64,000 nt of DNA, from the NCBI RefSeq assembly GCF_019720915.1, contig NZ_JAHKSI010000001.1, positions 2,542,001-2,606,000 of the forward strand, in the 5' to 3' direction. The translations under genes and the position numbers were made by a program. The notes below the pieces were generated by a model. The model was not told the origin of the DNA. It was given only the letters and a program-made list of their open reading frames with translations, and did no database searches. Shown here piece by piece: positions 25,187-32,630 of the stretch. Positions within the stretch are counted from its first letter, which is position 1; every line of letters begins with the position of its first letter. Origin of the DNA: Alkalihalobacillus sp. TS-13 (GTDB lineage: Bacteria; Bacillota; Bacilli; Bacillales; Fictibacillaceae).

Positions 25187-26429
25187 TTAATAAAGTTTTT
25201 GTTTTGCGATTTCATAAACCATTTCTTCTGTTATATGAACCCATTGAGACAGTGCTTCGAAATTCAGCGCTTCAACCGTATCATCTGGTGTATGAATACT
25301 GACCGATTTCATCAACGGCTTCTGCCCTAAGCCCAATGCGGGTACACCAGCATTTCTGAAAGCCACAGAATCTTCCCCGCCGTAATCCTTCCATTTGATT
25401 TCAATCCCCTTTCGATCGAAGACCTTTTTCGCAAGTAGAGGAAGCCAATGGATCGGTTCTGTATATCCGATCCGTACCATTTGGACTTCTGGTTCCTGGC
25501 CAATGCAATCGAGATTGATGGCTCCGATCATATTTTCTTTAAAAGACTCAATGAATTGTTTTGCACCTTGTAAGCCAGATTCCTCACCAGAGAAAAAAAC
25601 AATAACGATATTGAATGGATATTGTTTTTCTGTACTGATGAGTTTCTTTGCGGTTTCAAGCAAGGTGACAACACCAGAGATATTGTCAATCGCCCCTTGA
25701 AATCGATGACCACCCGGATCGGCACCTTGATGATCGTAATGAGTGGATAATACAAGCGTTTTGTCCGGATTACTTCCCGAAAGAAATCCGATTACATTGT
25801 TGCAAGGAATGGCTTCATTTTTGAGAGGTAAATCTATCTTCACTTTGTTGCCAGTCATTTTAACAAGGCTATCAATCAAGCTTTTTCTGACTTTAATAAC
25901 TGGAACCTTGGGATTTTTTGGTCCGTTGATCATTTTTACGAACCATTTTGGGTTTCCATGTTCAATAAGTAGCGCTTTAATGTCATAATCGATCGCTGCT
26001 TGAACGGTACCTTTCAAATCAAATCCATTTGGCCTTTTACTGATCAAAACAACCTTATCTTTAATTGAACCTTCGTCGACCAGCTCTCCATCTTTTATCA
26101 CGATTAGATCACCATCTATCCGACCTCCAGAGGAATACCGGTTCCATTCTGTAAAATCGACCCTATGCTCCAATACTTTCTCTCCGATTTGCAATTTTGC
26201 CGGGCCAAACAAGCGAGAACCGAACACCTCGATCGGCATCAAATAATTCCCTATTGACGGAAGCGGTTGATAGCCAAACGTCTTCAAGTTCAAGAAATTG
26301 TGCAGCACGGTAGGCACCGGAAGTTCCTGATAGTCTTCCGGAAAAATCCTCTCCAGTCAAGACCTCGGCATATTCCTTCATCCGTGCCTGTTCTTCAATG
26401 GTTGAAATCGTGTTTTGAAGTTTGCTCAA
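25187..26429 (-). pseudogene. M28 family aminopeptidase with PA domain, frameshifted near the N-terminus
   Basis: The N-terminal 48 residues are read from a TTG at 26429 behind AGGTG (MSKLQNTISTIEEQARMKEY, then GTSGAYRAAQFLEL). The rest is in another frame from about 26290 (KTFGYQPLPSIGNYLMPIEVF onward). A one-base change near 26280-26290 joins them into a ~413-residue peptidase. The second part has a PA-type domain (residues about 80-180), then the M28 metal sites: STHYDHQGADPGG, QGAIDNISGV, FFSGEESGLQGAK, NLDCIGQ and SIHTPDDT. All zinc ligands are intact. Either a recent inactivation or a sequence error. An ArsR-type operator lies 23 bases upstream. Confidence 0.8.
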
Positions 26430-26451
26430 TCATTATCACCTGCTTTCACTT

Positions 26452-26469
26452 AATCAATTTTTTTTGATT
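26452..26469. promoter_or_regulatory. ArsR-type operator 1
   Basis: AATCAA-N6-TTGATT, 23 bases upstream of the M28 peptidase start. First of five identical half-site palindromes at 26452, 26696, 26755, 26814 and 27190. Confidence 0.75.
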
Positions 26470-26487
26470 TTAGTGTCATAAAAATTA

Positions 26488-26679
26488 TCAGCAGGCACAT
26501 TCATAGTCACATTCTGAGTGAGACTCCATATTTGTTTTTGGAGAGGTGAATCTCGAATACAGCTTTTTCAACTTGAGCCAAGCTGTTTGTTGCTTGTTTG
26601 TTTCAACCCTTGGCAAGCTATTGTTCAGTTGTTCCTTTCGATACTTAAGTTCTGATTCGATTGAATAAAAATCCATCAT
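26488..26679 (-). CDS. 63-residue protein with Cys-containing C-terminus, function unknown
   Basis: A small soluble protein with an excellent AAGGAGGAG ribosome site 7 bases before its ATG. The body is charged and helical (ESELKYRKEQLNNSLPR, then AWLKLKKLYSRFTSP). It ends in ECDYECAC, a three-cysteine motif that could hold a metal(loid). It has its own consensus promoter with an ArsR-type operator at the start point, so it is one of the most directly ArsR-controlled genes here. No known family recognised. Confidence 0.65.
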   Translation of the reverse strand: MMDFYSIESELKYRKEQLNNSLPRVETNKQQTAWLKLKKLYSRFTSPKTNMESHSECDYECAC

Positions 26680-26695
26680 TTTTGACTCCTCCTTA

Positions 26696-26748
26696 AATCA
26701 ATCTTTCTTGATTAATTAGATTATATTCTCGCGGGTTCTATTTTGCAA
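26696..26748 (-). promoter_or_regulatory. Minus-strand promoter with ArsR-type operator 2 at the start point
   Basis: TTGCAA (26748-26743), 17 bases, TATAAT (26725-26720) on the minus strand, followed at once by AATCAA-N6-TTGATT (26696-26713). A repressor bound there would block transcription of the 63-residue gene. Confidence 0.8.
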
Positions 26749-26754
26749 CTATAA

Positions 26755-26772
26755 AATCAATTTTTTTTGATT
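26755..26772. promoter_or_regulatory. ArsR-type operator 3
   Basis: AATCAA-N6-TTGATT midway between the two divergent promoters, next to both -35 boxes. Confidence 0.75.
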
Positions 26773-26778
26773 TAATGA

Positions 26779-26831
26779 TTGCATTTCTACTTTTCCCATA
26801 ATATACTGTGATTAATCAAACTTTTTTGATC
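26779..26831 (+). promoter_or_regulatory. arsR promoter with ArsR-type operator 4 at the start point
   Basis: TTGCAT (26779-26784), 17 bases, TATACT (26802-26807), then AATCAA-N6-TTGATC (26814-26831). The arrangement mirrors the divergent minus-strand promoter and predicts autorepression of arsR. Confidence 0.8.
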
Positions 26832-26843
26832 GAGGTGAATGAT

Positions 26844-27164
26844 ATGAAACAAATCAAACTCGTAGATGAGTCCCTTCCTCGCACATTTGAGAAATATGAA
26901 GCCAAATTCAAAGCCATTGCTGATAAGAAACGACTCCAGTTGATGTACCTTCTTACCCAAAAAGGTGAAATATGCGTCTGTGATCTTGTTGAAATGATGG
27001 AAATGCCGCAATCGAAACTCTCCTATCATCTGAAAATATTGCTGGATGCCGGGGTCATCACAAGAGAAACGCGAGGTACATGGAGTTACTACAAATTGAA
27101 TCAAGATGAAGTGAACCACTTGCTATCTGCAGAACTCTGCTGCTTATTCAGACCTTCTTGTTAA
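26844..27164 (+). CDS. arsR: ArsR family arsenic-responsive repressor, copy 1
   Basis: A 106-residue winged-helix repressor of the ArsR/SmtB family. The helix before the recognition helix has EICVCDLVE with C44 and C46, the classical ArsR metalloid site. The recognition region is MPQSKLSYHLKILLDAGVI and the wing is RETRGTWSYYKLN. The C-terminus adds C99, C100 and C106 (ELCCLFRPSC), giving extra thiols. The ATG at 26844 has GAGGTG upstream. It precedes arsP and is bordered by four copies of its probable operator; a terminator overlaps its stop. Confidence 0.92.
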   Translation: MKQIKLVDESLPRTFEKYEAKFKAIADKKRLQLMYLLTQKGEICVCDLVEMMEMPQSKLSYHLKILLDAGVITRETRGTWSYYKLNQDEVNHLLSAELCCLFRPSC

Positions 27165-27180
27165 CAGAAGGTTTTCTTTT
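27153..27180 (+). terminator. Terminator overlapping the arsR stop codon
   Basis: CCTTCT and AGAAGG pair around TTGTTAAC (the stop is inside the loop) and are followed by TTTTCTTTT. This separates arsR from arsP, which has its own operator. Confidence 0.75.
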
Positions 27181-27189
27181 CACCTTATT

Positions 27190-27207
27190 AATCAATTTTT
27201 TTTGATT
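27190..27207. promoter_or_regulatory. ArsR-type operator 5, upstream of arsP
   Basis: AATCAA-N6-TTGATT, identical half-sites to the other four. A TATAAA lies next to it at 27209, but no good -35 box was found. Confidence 0.7.
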
Positions 27208-27221
27208 TATAAAATAGCCTG

Positions 27222-27315
27222 TGTATTCGCGACACTCCTGTGGGAAAAGCGATATCCCGAAGCGAGGCACGTGCAAGGAGGATTGTGGATTGCCCGCGGT
27301 AAGGGAATGAATTTC
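27222..27315 (+). repeat. MITE-like element B, short copy
   Basis: Contains ATTCGCGACACTCCTGTGGGA, AGCGAGGCACGTGCAAGGAGG and TGCCCGCGGTAAGGGAATG, the outer parts of the element B body without the central hairpin. It lies between the arsP operator and arsP. Confidence 0.55.
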
Positions 27316-27362
27316 AAAGCAATAACATAGTGAAAAAAATAAAAATGAAAAGGATGATTCCC

Positions 27363-28229
27363 ATGTGGATGGAAACATTAAAAAACTTTTTATGGATTGC
27401 ATTTGAATTGACTGTTCTATTCGTCGTCATTTCTTTTGTCATCAGCCTTCTCCAAGGCTATATCCCTTATGAAAAAATCGAAAAGAAGCTAGTAGGTAAA
27501 AACAAACTTCTAGCCGCTTTTTTCGCTTTATTCTTCGCTTTCATTACACCATTTTGCTCATGCTCAACCATTCCTGTTGTCGTCAATATGCTGAAGCAGA
27601 AACTTCCCTTCAACATCGTCATGATTTTCCTATTCGCCTCACCTGTCCTTGATCCAACCATTTTAACGATCATGGGTGTTATCCTCGGCTGGAAGGTTAC
27701 AATCATTTACACTATCTTAACGTCTGTATTCTCTGTGGTAATCGGATTCACCCTTGGGGCACTCGGATTCGAAAGAGCAATCAAAAACGTCGTCATGTCA
27801 GGATATAATGAGAAAAACCAGAAATTCAATTTTCAGTTGGCATTCAAAGAAACATGGGATTTGATGAAAAGTGTGTATCCGTATTTACTTCTTGGCGCGG
27901 GAATTGGGGCAGTCATTCATGGGACTGTACCGACAGAGTGGATTTCAGGTGCTTTTGGAAAAGACGCCTGGTGGCTCATCCCAATAGCAGCTATCGTCGG
28001 GGTTCCGCTCTACATCCGCTTATCGAGTATGATCCCGATTTCACAAATTCTGATTGCGAAGGGAATGGCGCTGGGGCCAGTCATGGCGATGATGATCAGT
28101 TCTGCAGGCGCAAGTCTTCCGGAAGTGATTTTACTTAAATCGATCTTTAAGAAAGAGCTCGTCATTACTTTCGTCCTCTCTGTCATTACCATGTCAACGA
28201 TTTCAGGGTTCGTGTTTTATCTGATTTGA
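27363..28229 (+). CDS. arsP: ArsP-type permease (trivalent organoarsenical efflux)
   Basis: A 288-residue membrane permease of the DUF318/UPF0718 family with eight or so hydrophobic segments. The hallmark FCSCSTIPVV with the vicinal cysteine motif is in the second helix region (around residue 62). It is followed by FASPVLDPTI, and a mirrored GVPLYIRLSSMIPISQ/ASLPEVILLK pair comes later. ArsP proteins export methylarsenite and roxarsone(III). The ATG at 27363 has AAGGATG upstream; in-frame GTG/ATG codons further 5' are less well placed. Its operator links it to the upstream ArsR. Confidence 0.9.
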   Translation: MWMETLKNFLWIAFELTVLFVVISFVISLLQGYIPYEKIEKKLVGKNKLLAAFFALFFAFITPFCSCSTIPVVVNMLKQKLPFNIVMIFLFASPVLDPTILTIMGVILGWKVTIIYTILTSVFSVVIGFTLGALGFERAIKNVVMSGYNEKNQKFNFQLAFKETWDLMKSVYPYLLLGAGIGAVIHGTVPTEWISGAFGKDAWWLIPIAAIVGVPLYIRLSSMIPISQILIAKGMALGPVMAMMISSAGASLPEVILLKSIFKKELVITFVLSVITMSTISGFVFYLI

Positions 28230-28234
28230 TGAGA

Positions 28235-28540
28235 GCAGGGGCTAGTTGAGCAAGTTTTTTGGTGGGTTGAGCAAAAACGGGTGCAGGTGGAGCAATTTGT
28301 CCCTGAATTGAGTAACTTTACCTCTGGATCAAGCAACTTTGTCTATAAATTGAGCAATTGTACCCTAAGCTTGAGCAATACAGCCTTAGCTTGAGCAATT
28401 CTGCTTCGATCTTGAGCAATTTCAGGCCAAGCTTGAGCAAATTCAGGCCTAGCTTGAGCAATTTCAGGCCTAGCTTGAGCAATTCTCCCTCTATCTTGAG
28501 CAATTTTGCCCCTACCTTGAGCAATTCACTACTTTAGTAC
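28235..28540. repeat. Degenerate tandem repeat of a ~22-bp TTGAGCAATT phrase
   Basis: About 14 units of the form tTGAGCAAtttcagcctagc run from 28250 to 28535. TTGAGCAA is nearly invariant and the following 10-14 bases vary. No gene is plausible here; a 68-residue reading on the minus strand is only a translation of the repeat. Confidence 0.85.
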
Positions 28541-28583
28541 TACAAATTCAGCACCCAAATTTGAAATTCTCTATAAAATAGAA

Positions 28584-28618
28584 AAGACCGATCTCCACAA
28601 TGGAAATCGGTCCTTTTT
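28584..28618 (-). terminator. Terminator of the ars operon
   Basis: GACCGAT and ATCGGTC pair around CTCCACAATGGAA, with an inner TCC/GGA pair. On the minus strand the stem is followed by TTTTCTATTTT. It stands 10 bases past the HesB-like stop. Confidence 0.75.
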
Positions 28619-28626
28619 CATCTTCA

Positions 28627-28908
28627 TTAACAGCATTCATCTTGACCAAGGAATACCAATCCGGCTCCTTGAGGTGTTTGCTGAAAATCTACCGTAATAC
28701 CTTCAATCATTGAGACAATCCGCTCATCAATCGAGACACGGATACCATTCAATTCCTCTACTTTATCATTCTCTTGAGGCTCATCCAGAGCCATTCCCAA
28801 TTTGGGACCGCCTCAGCCCATGCCTGCAAAATAGATGCGGATGCCTTTTGCATCATGCTGATGGAGAATGCCTTCGATCGCTTGTTTTGCGGTATCTGTA
28901 ATTTGCAT
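28627..28908 (-). CDS. HesB/IscA-like probable selenoprotein with in-frame TGA (Sec32)
   Basis: From the ATG at 28908 (GGAAGGAAGAG upstream) the frame gives MQITDTAKQAIEGIL, then YFAGMG, a TGA at 28815-28813, then GGPKLGMALDE and on to a normal TAA: 93 residues counting the TGA as one. HesB/IscA-type proteins carry Fe-S clusters through cysteines and have GxGCGGP at this point. The TGA replaces exactly that cysteine, the pattern of the HesB-like selenoprotein family (TIGR01911 as I recall). The mRNA after TGA forms GGCUC-UGGAU-GAGCC, whose loop starts 25 bases later with a G in its first two positions, fitting bacterial SECIS rules. A DECC end supplies further thiols. Last gene of arsR-arsB-arsC-arsI. 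A Cys-to-stop mutation is the alternative. Confidence 0.75.
28778..28792 (-). promoter_or_regulatory. Candidate bacterial SECIS hairpin
   Basis: Perfect 5-bp stem GGCTC/GAGCC with loop TGGAT, 20 bases after the in-frame TGA of the HesB-like gene, within the coding sequence. Confidence 0.5.
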
Positions 28909-28982
28909 CAAACTCTTCCTTCCAATTTAAGCATTTCTTACTTAGTCTAGAGTATTCGCTTAACATACTCAACTGTTACACC

Positions 28983-29450
28983 TTACTTTTTAGGTGATGT
29001 CAATTCAATATTGATAGGCTGCGGCTGTGGTGGTGCACAGCATAAGGAAAGATCACGGGCATCCCCTGCGGATTCGAACTCAGAATCCTCTTTGGTATAA
29101 AAGATCTCCCAGGCATTCCCGTCTGGATCGTAAACCCAAACCTTATCCTGGACAGCATAGCAGCATGTGGTATCCATTTCATCGATTAAAAGCAATCCAG
29201 ATTCGCGAAGGCGTTCACCCATTTTCAACACATCTTCTGTATTGTTCACTTGGAAACCTAAGTGATTCAATACACCTTCCTTATTGAAATCGCGGACATT
29301 CAACGAAAAATGCAATGCTGGCTCTTCAAGCTCGAACTTCGCATAATTCTCCTTCACTTTCGTCGGCTCAGCACCAAAAAAGCTTTTATAGAATTCAAGA
29401 GACTTATCTAGATCACTGCAGTTTACAGCGACATGCATTCGATTGATCAT
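28983..29450 (-). CDS. arsI: ArsI, C-As lyase (organoarsenical demethylase)
   Basis: A 155-residue cytosolic vicinal-oxygen-chelate dioxygenase that cleaves the carbon-arsenic bond of methylarsenite and trivalent aromatic arsenicals. Two glyoxalase-fold modules are visible (HVAVNCSDLDKSLEFYKSFFG, then NHLGFQV). The As(III)-binding vicinal pair is C96-C97 in DTTCCYAV, the position I recall for Bacillus ArsI. Likely Fe(II) ligands are H6, H63 and E115. The tail carries another CC (LCCAPPQ). AAAGGAG precedes the ATG at 29450; the longer in-frame reading lacks a ribosome site. It lies between arsC and the HesB-like gene. Confidence 0.93.
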   Translation of the reverse strand: MINRMHVAVNCSDLDKSLEFYKSFFGAEPTKVKENYAKFELEEPALHFSLNVRDFNKEGVLNHLGFQVNNTEDVLKMGERLRESGLLLIDEMDTTCCYAVQDKVWVYDPDGNAWEIFYTKEDSEFESAGDARDLSLCCAPPQPQPINIELTSPKK

Positions 29451-29490
29451 ACAAAGCTCTCCTTTATCATTTTTTCCAAACCGGTTAAAA

Positions 29491-29910
29491 TTACTTTCCT
29501 TCTTTTCCGAACTTCTGGATGCGTTCACTGATTTCATCGCGGACACGTTGGAAGAATGCCCACTTTTCTTCTTCAGTCCCCTCAGCTTTTGCAGGGTCAT
29601 CGAATCCCCAGTGGTCGCGTTTTACGTGGGGAGGAGTCATTGGGCACTTATCATTTGCATCTCCACATAGCGTAACGACAAATTCAGCTTTGTTCAAGAT
29701 TTCTGGATCGATAATGTCCGATGTTTGATCAGTAATATCGATTTCGACTTCATTCATCGCTTTTACCGCGTTCGGATTAAGACCGTGTGCTTCGATTCCA
29801 GCAGAATGGACTTCATACTTATCTCCAAGATATTTTTTCCCGAATCCTTCAGCCATTTGACTGCGGCAAGAGTTTCCTGTACATAGAAAATAGATAATTG
29901 GTTTAGACAT
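29491..29910 (-). CDS. arsC: Arsenate reductase, thioredoxin-coupled ArsC
   Basis: A 139-residue low-molecular-weight-phosphatase-like reductase that turns As(V) into As(III) with electrons from thioredoxin. The P-loop is LCTGNSCRS with nucleophile C10 and arginine at 16; the redox relay is C82 and C89 in [10 protein letters not shown]. All catalytic thiols are present. AAGGAGT precedes the ATG. It lies 40 bases upstream of arsI and 164 bases downstream of arsB, the gap being filled by a repeat. Confidence 0.96.
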   Translation of the reverse strand: MSKPIIYFLCTGNSCRSQMAEGFGKKYLGDKYEVHSAGIEAHGLNPNAVKAMNEVEIDITDQTSDIIDPEILNKAEFVVTLCGDANDKCPMTPPHVKRDHWGFDDPAKAEGTEEEKWAFFQRVRDEISERIQKFGKEGK

Positions 29911-29944
29911 TTCACATAACTCCTTTTAAAAGTTTTATTAGACT

Positions 29945-30058
29945 TGATTTTGCGAAATCCACTCTCTTTCCGCAGGCGATCCACAATCGTTCCTCGCTTG
30001 TGGGGTCTCGCTTTTCCCCCTGGAGTGTCGTGAATTTCACTTTTCATGAAAATCTACG
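29945..30058 (-). repeat. MITE-like element B, reverse copy between arsB and arsC
   Basis: On the minus strand it reads AAATTCACGACACTCCAGGGG, AAAGCGAGACCCCACAAGCGAGG and TCCGCAGG-like ends. It interrupts the operon without a terminator-type T run. Confidence 0.55.
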
Positions 30059-30074
30059 TTCATAATTATTCTTT

Positions 30075-31373
30075 TTAAGAAATGATCAACAACCAGATGT
30101 AAAGTCCGGTTAGGGTGATGAACAATGTTGGGATCGTCAGGATTACACCGATTTTAAAATAATAGCCCCACGAGATCTTGACTCCTTTCAATGAGAGGAC
30201 ATGAAGCCATAACAATGTCGCTAGAGATCCTATCGGAGTGATCTTAGGGCCGAGATCTGATCCGATAACGTTTGCGTAAATCAATGCTTCACGGATCGTA
30301 CCGGATGTCGCTGTATCTTGAATCGCAAGTGCATCAATCATGACGGTCGGCATGTTGTTCATGATCGAGGAAAGAATCGCTGCAATAAAGCCCATTGATA
30401 TCGTTGTAACGAACAAGCCTTGATCAGCTGCCGCTTCAATAACCGATGCCAACACATCCGTCAAACCTTCGTTCCGAAGGCCATAGACGACAACATACAT
30501 ACCGATCGAGAAAAAGACGATCGCCCAAGGTGCCCCTTTTACCACTTTCCTGGTCGCCACTGCAGGACTTTTCTGTGCCATGATCAAGAAGAAGATGGCG
30601 ACGATTCCCGCTATGATCGATACTGGGATGCCGAAAAATTCACTCGCAAAGTATCCAACCAACAGTACAGCCAATACCAGCCAGGAAAGTCGGAACATCT
30701 TGTGATCCTTAATGGCATCGACTGGTTTTTTCAGCTGCTTTAAATCATAATCAGCTGGAATATCTTTTCTAAAATATAGATACAAAACAAGAATGCTCGC
30801 TCCAATTGCGAAAAAGTTCGGAACGATCATCCGGGACGCATATTCGACGAAACCGATGTCGAACACATCCGCTGATACGATGTTAACCAGGTTACTAACG
30901 ATTAATGGCAGGGAAGTCGTATCTGCAATAAAACCACTTGCCATGATGAATGGCAGGATCATCCGTTCTTTAAAATCAAGAGCTCGAACCATAGCAAGAA
31001 CAATCGGTGTCAAAATCAAGGCTGCACCATCATTCGCGAAGAAGGCTGCAACAATTGAGCCGAGAATCGTGACATACACGAACATTTTCAAGCCGTTTCC
31101 ACCAGCAATCCTTGCCATGTGCAAAGCAGACCATTCGAAAAAGCCGATTTCATCAAGGATCAAGGAAATGATGATGATCGCGATGAAAGCTAGTGTCGCA
31201 TTCCAGACAATATCAGTAACCGCGATGACGTCGCCAAAATCAACAACGCCGACAAGTAATGCTAAAATCGCGCCTCCACATGCAGACCAGCCGATTCCCA
31301 ATCCTTTCGGCTGCCAGATGACGAGAACTAATGTAAAAATAAAAATGAATAATGCTAAGATGACTGATAACAA
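30075..31373 (-). CDS. arsB: ArsB arsenite efflux pump
   Basis: A 432-residue membrane carrier that extrudes As(OH)3/Sb(OH)3 as a proton antiporter. About 12 hydrophobic segments are visible. Family blocks include [57 protein letters not shown] and [26 protein letters not shown]. The start is a TTG at 31373 with GGAGGATT upstream. It follows arsR copy 2, with a ~90-bp element A between them. Confidence 0.96.
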   Translation of the reverse strand: MLSVILALFIFIFTLVLVIWQPKGLGIGWSACGGAILALLVGVVDFGDVIAVTDIVWNATLAFIAIIIISLILDEIGFFEWSALHMARIAGGNGLKMFVYVTILGSIVAAFFANDGAALILTPIVLAMVRALDFKERMILPFIMASGFIADTTSLPLIVSNLVNIVSADVFDIGFVEYASRMIVPNFFAIGASILVLYLYFRKDIPADYDLKQLKKPVDAIKDHKMFRLSWLVLAVLLVGYFASEFFGIPVSIIAGIVAIFFLIMAQKSPAVATRKVVKGAPWAIVFFSIGMYVVVYGLRNEGLTDVLASVIEAAADQGLFVTTISMGFIAAILSSIMNNMPTVMIDALAIQDTATSGTIREALIYANVIGSDLGPKITPIGSLATLLWLHVLSLKGVKISWGYYFKIGVILTIPTLFITLTGLYIWLLIIS

Positions 31374-31393
31374 TTCAAATCCTCCAATTCTCG

Positions 31394-31477
31394 TAAAGAA
31401 AACTTGGCGAGACCAACAATTGGAAGGTCGAGCCTTAGTTCCGCTTATACTGAAGAAGGTCTATGTACTTTCTTCAA
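31394..31477 (+). repeat. Dispersed element A, copy 3, between arsR and arsB
   Basis: TAAAGAAAACTTGGCGAGACC at the start and TGTACTTTCTTCAAGTG at the end, overlapping the last codons of the second arsR. The middle has diverged. Confidence 0.7.
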
Positions 31478-31818
31478 GTGCAGCGGATTCGCAGCCCTGC
31501 TTTTTCGAGTGCTTCGAAATGATGAGCACCATCAGGGACATGCTTCAGAATTTCCTTGATCATAGAGTATCCTTCAAACTCTTTATTAATGGAATAAAAG
31601 ATCCATTGTCCTTTTCGTTGTTCTTTAACAAGTCCAGCATCCCGTAGTTTTCTGAGGTGTTGGCTGATTGCTGGTTGACTCATTTTTAAAATCTCGACGA
31701 ATTCACAAACACAACAGTCCTGCTCGTTGACAAGTGAAATGATCGTAAGCCGTGTTTTATCGCCGAGTAGTTTTAAAACTTGAGCCGCTTTTTCCGTTTC
31801 AATTATTGTCGTTTCCAT
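31474..31818 (-). CDS. arsR: ArsR family arsenic-responsive repressor, copy 2
   Basis: A 114-residue winged-helix repressor. The metalloid site is C35-C36-x-C38 in QDCCVCEFVE; the recognition region is MSQPAISQHLRKLRDAGLV and the wing is KEQRKGQWIFYSIN. It differs clearly from copy 1 and lacks copy 1's C-terminal thiols. It heads arsB-arsC-arsI-hesB. A perfect 8-bp inverted repeat lies 27 bases upstream and is unlike the AATCAA operators, so the two repressors probably act on separate operons. The C-terminal codons run into element A. Confidence 0.94.
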   Translation of the reverse strand: METTIIETEKAAQVLKLLGDKTRLTIISLVNEQDCCVCEFVEILKMSQPAISQHLRKLRDAGLVKEQRKGQWIFYSINKEFEGYSMIKEILKHVPDGAHHFEALEKAGLRIRCT

Positions 31819-31845
31819 TAGGATTCACCTCCAACCAAAAATCAT

Positions 31846-31867
31846 TATATAAGTATATTCTTATATA
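31846..31867 (-). promoter_or_regulatory. Operator of the second arsR
   Basis: TATATAAG, six bases, CTTATATA: a perfect inverted repeat upstream of arsR copy 2, typical in size for an ArsR site. Confidence 0.75.
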
Positions 31868-31950
31868 TGCAACAGATAATTACTTTCCCACAGCAAATTA
31901 TGATACATTAAGTTTAGTATTTACAATAAATAGTCCGTTTTAAATAAAGG

Positions 31951-32216
31951 CTGTTTTCTAAAAGATTGTTGCTATTGAAATACTGTAAGCGGTAGAAATA
32001 TACGAGACTCCTTCGGGAACAGCGAGCCAGGCAAGACCCCCAGTTTTTAAAAGGATCTTCGACTATAATAAGGACCTCCGACTAAATTCCACCAGGTCCT
32101 GTGGTGAACGTCGAAGCCACCACCTCCTGTGGAAGTGAGCGAGGAGGCTAGGGTCGCCCGCTGAAAGCGAGTATATTTTTGTTCCAACCAACAAACAACA
32201 ATCTTTACGAAAAGAG
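31951..32216 (+). mobile_element. MITE-like element B, complete copy with inverted ends
   Basis: A 266-bp element without coding capacity. Left end CTGTTTTCTAAAAGATTGTTG (31951-31971) and right end CAACAATCTTTACGAAAAGAG (32196-32216) are ~21-bp inverted repeats with about three mismatches. The body has CACCAGGTCCTGTGGTGAACG and other internal hairpins shared with copies at 24732, 34383, 38262 and 53335. No transposase is in the window. It lies directly before the fluoride channel genes. Confidence 0.7.
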
Positions 32217-32240
32217 CGTAAATAAATGAGGTGCACGATA

Positions 32241-32630
32241 TTGAATCTATTACTCGTCATGATTGGCGGATTCTTCGGGTCCATCAGCAGATACATGCTT
32301 GGTGAGTGGTTGTATACGGAGAATGGTTTTCCGATCGGAACTTTATCTGTCAATTTGGTCGGGTGCTTTTTTTTAGCCTGGTTTTTGACTTTCATCACTC
32401 AAAAGAAATTGGTGTCGCCAAATATATCTTTATTGATCGGGACTGGTTTTACAGGATCCTTCACCACCTTTTCGACCTTCTCGGTTGAATCGATTCAGCT
32501 TCTGCAGCATGCACAGATTTTAAGTACGATTGTATATGTGGTGGCAAGTGTGGCTGGTGGACTTGTCTTATCCTACTTCGGTTATAGACTTGCCTACCGG
32601 AAAGACGAAGAAAGAGGTGGAACAGGATGA
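32241..32630 (+). CDS. crcB: Fluoride channel CrcB/Fluc, subunit 1
   Basis: A 129-residue four-helix membrane protein that exports fluoride as a dual-topology dimer. Conserved features are GGFFGSISRYMLGEW, IGTLSVNLVGCFFLAWF and GTGFTGSFTTFSTFS, the last carrying the Phe-box and Thr/Ser pore residues. The TTG at 32241 is preferred because GAGGTG lies 7 bases upstream; an ATG at 32226 is the alternative. Its stop overlaps the start of the second copy, so the pair likely forms a heterodimer. No fluoride riboswitch is seen upstream; element B occupies that place. Confidence 0.92.
   Translation: MNLLLVMIGGFFGSISRYMLGEWLYTENGFPIGTLSVNLVGCFFLAWFLTFITQKKLVSPNISLLIGTGFTGSFTTFSTFSVESIQLLQHAQILSTIVYVVASVAGGLVLSYFGYRLAYRKDEERGGTG

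Noticed and set aside
28318..28524. 68-residue minus-strand reading rich in LLKLGLK repeats
   Set aside because: It is the translation of the TTGAGCAATT tandem phrase and has no ribosome site.
28235..28540. CRISPR-like array at the TTGAGCAATT repeats
   Set aside because: The core is only 8 bases with a ~22-bp period, far below CRISPR repeat and spacer sizes.
30793..31647. 284-residue plus-strand reading opposite arsB
   Set aside because: Antisense shadow spanning arsB, a repeat and arsR; no ribosome site or family.
32217..32240. Fluoride riboswitch upstream of crcB
   Set aside because: The expected conserved pseudoknot sequences were not found; the region is occupied by the inverted-end repeat element.
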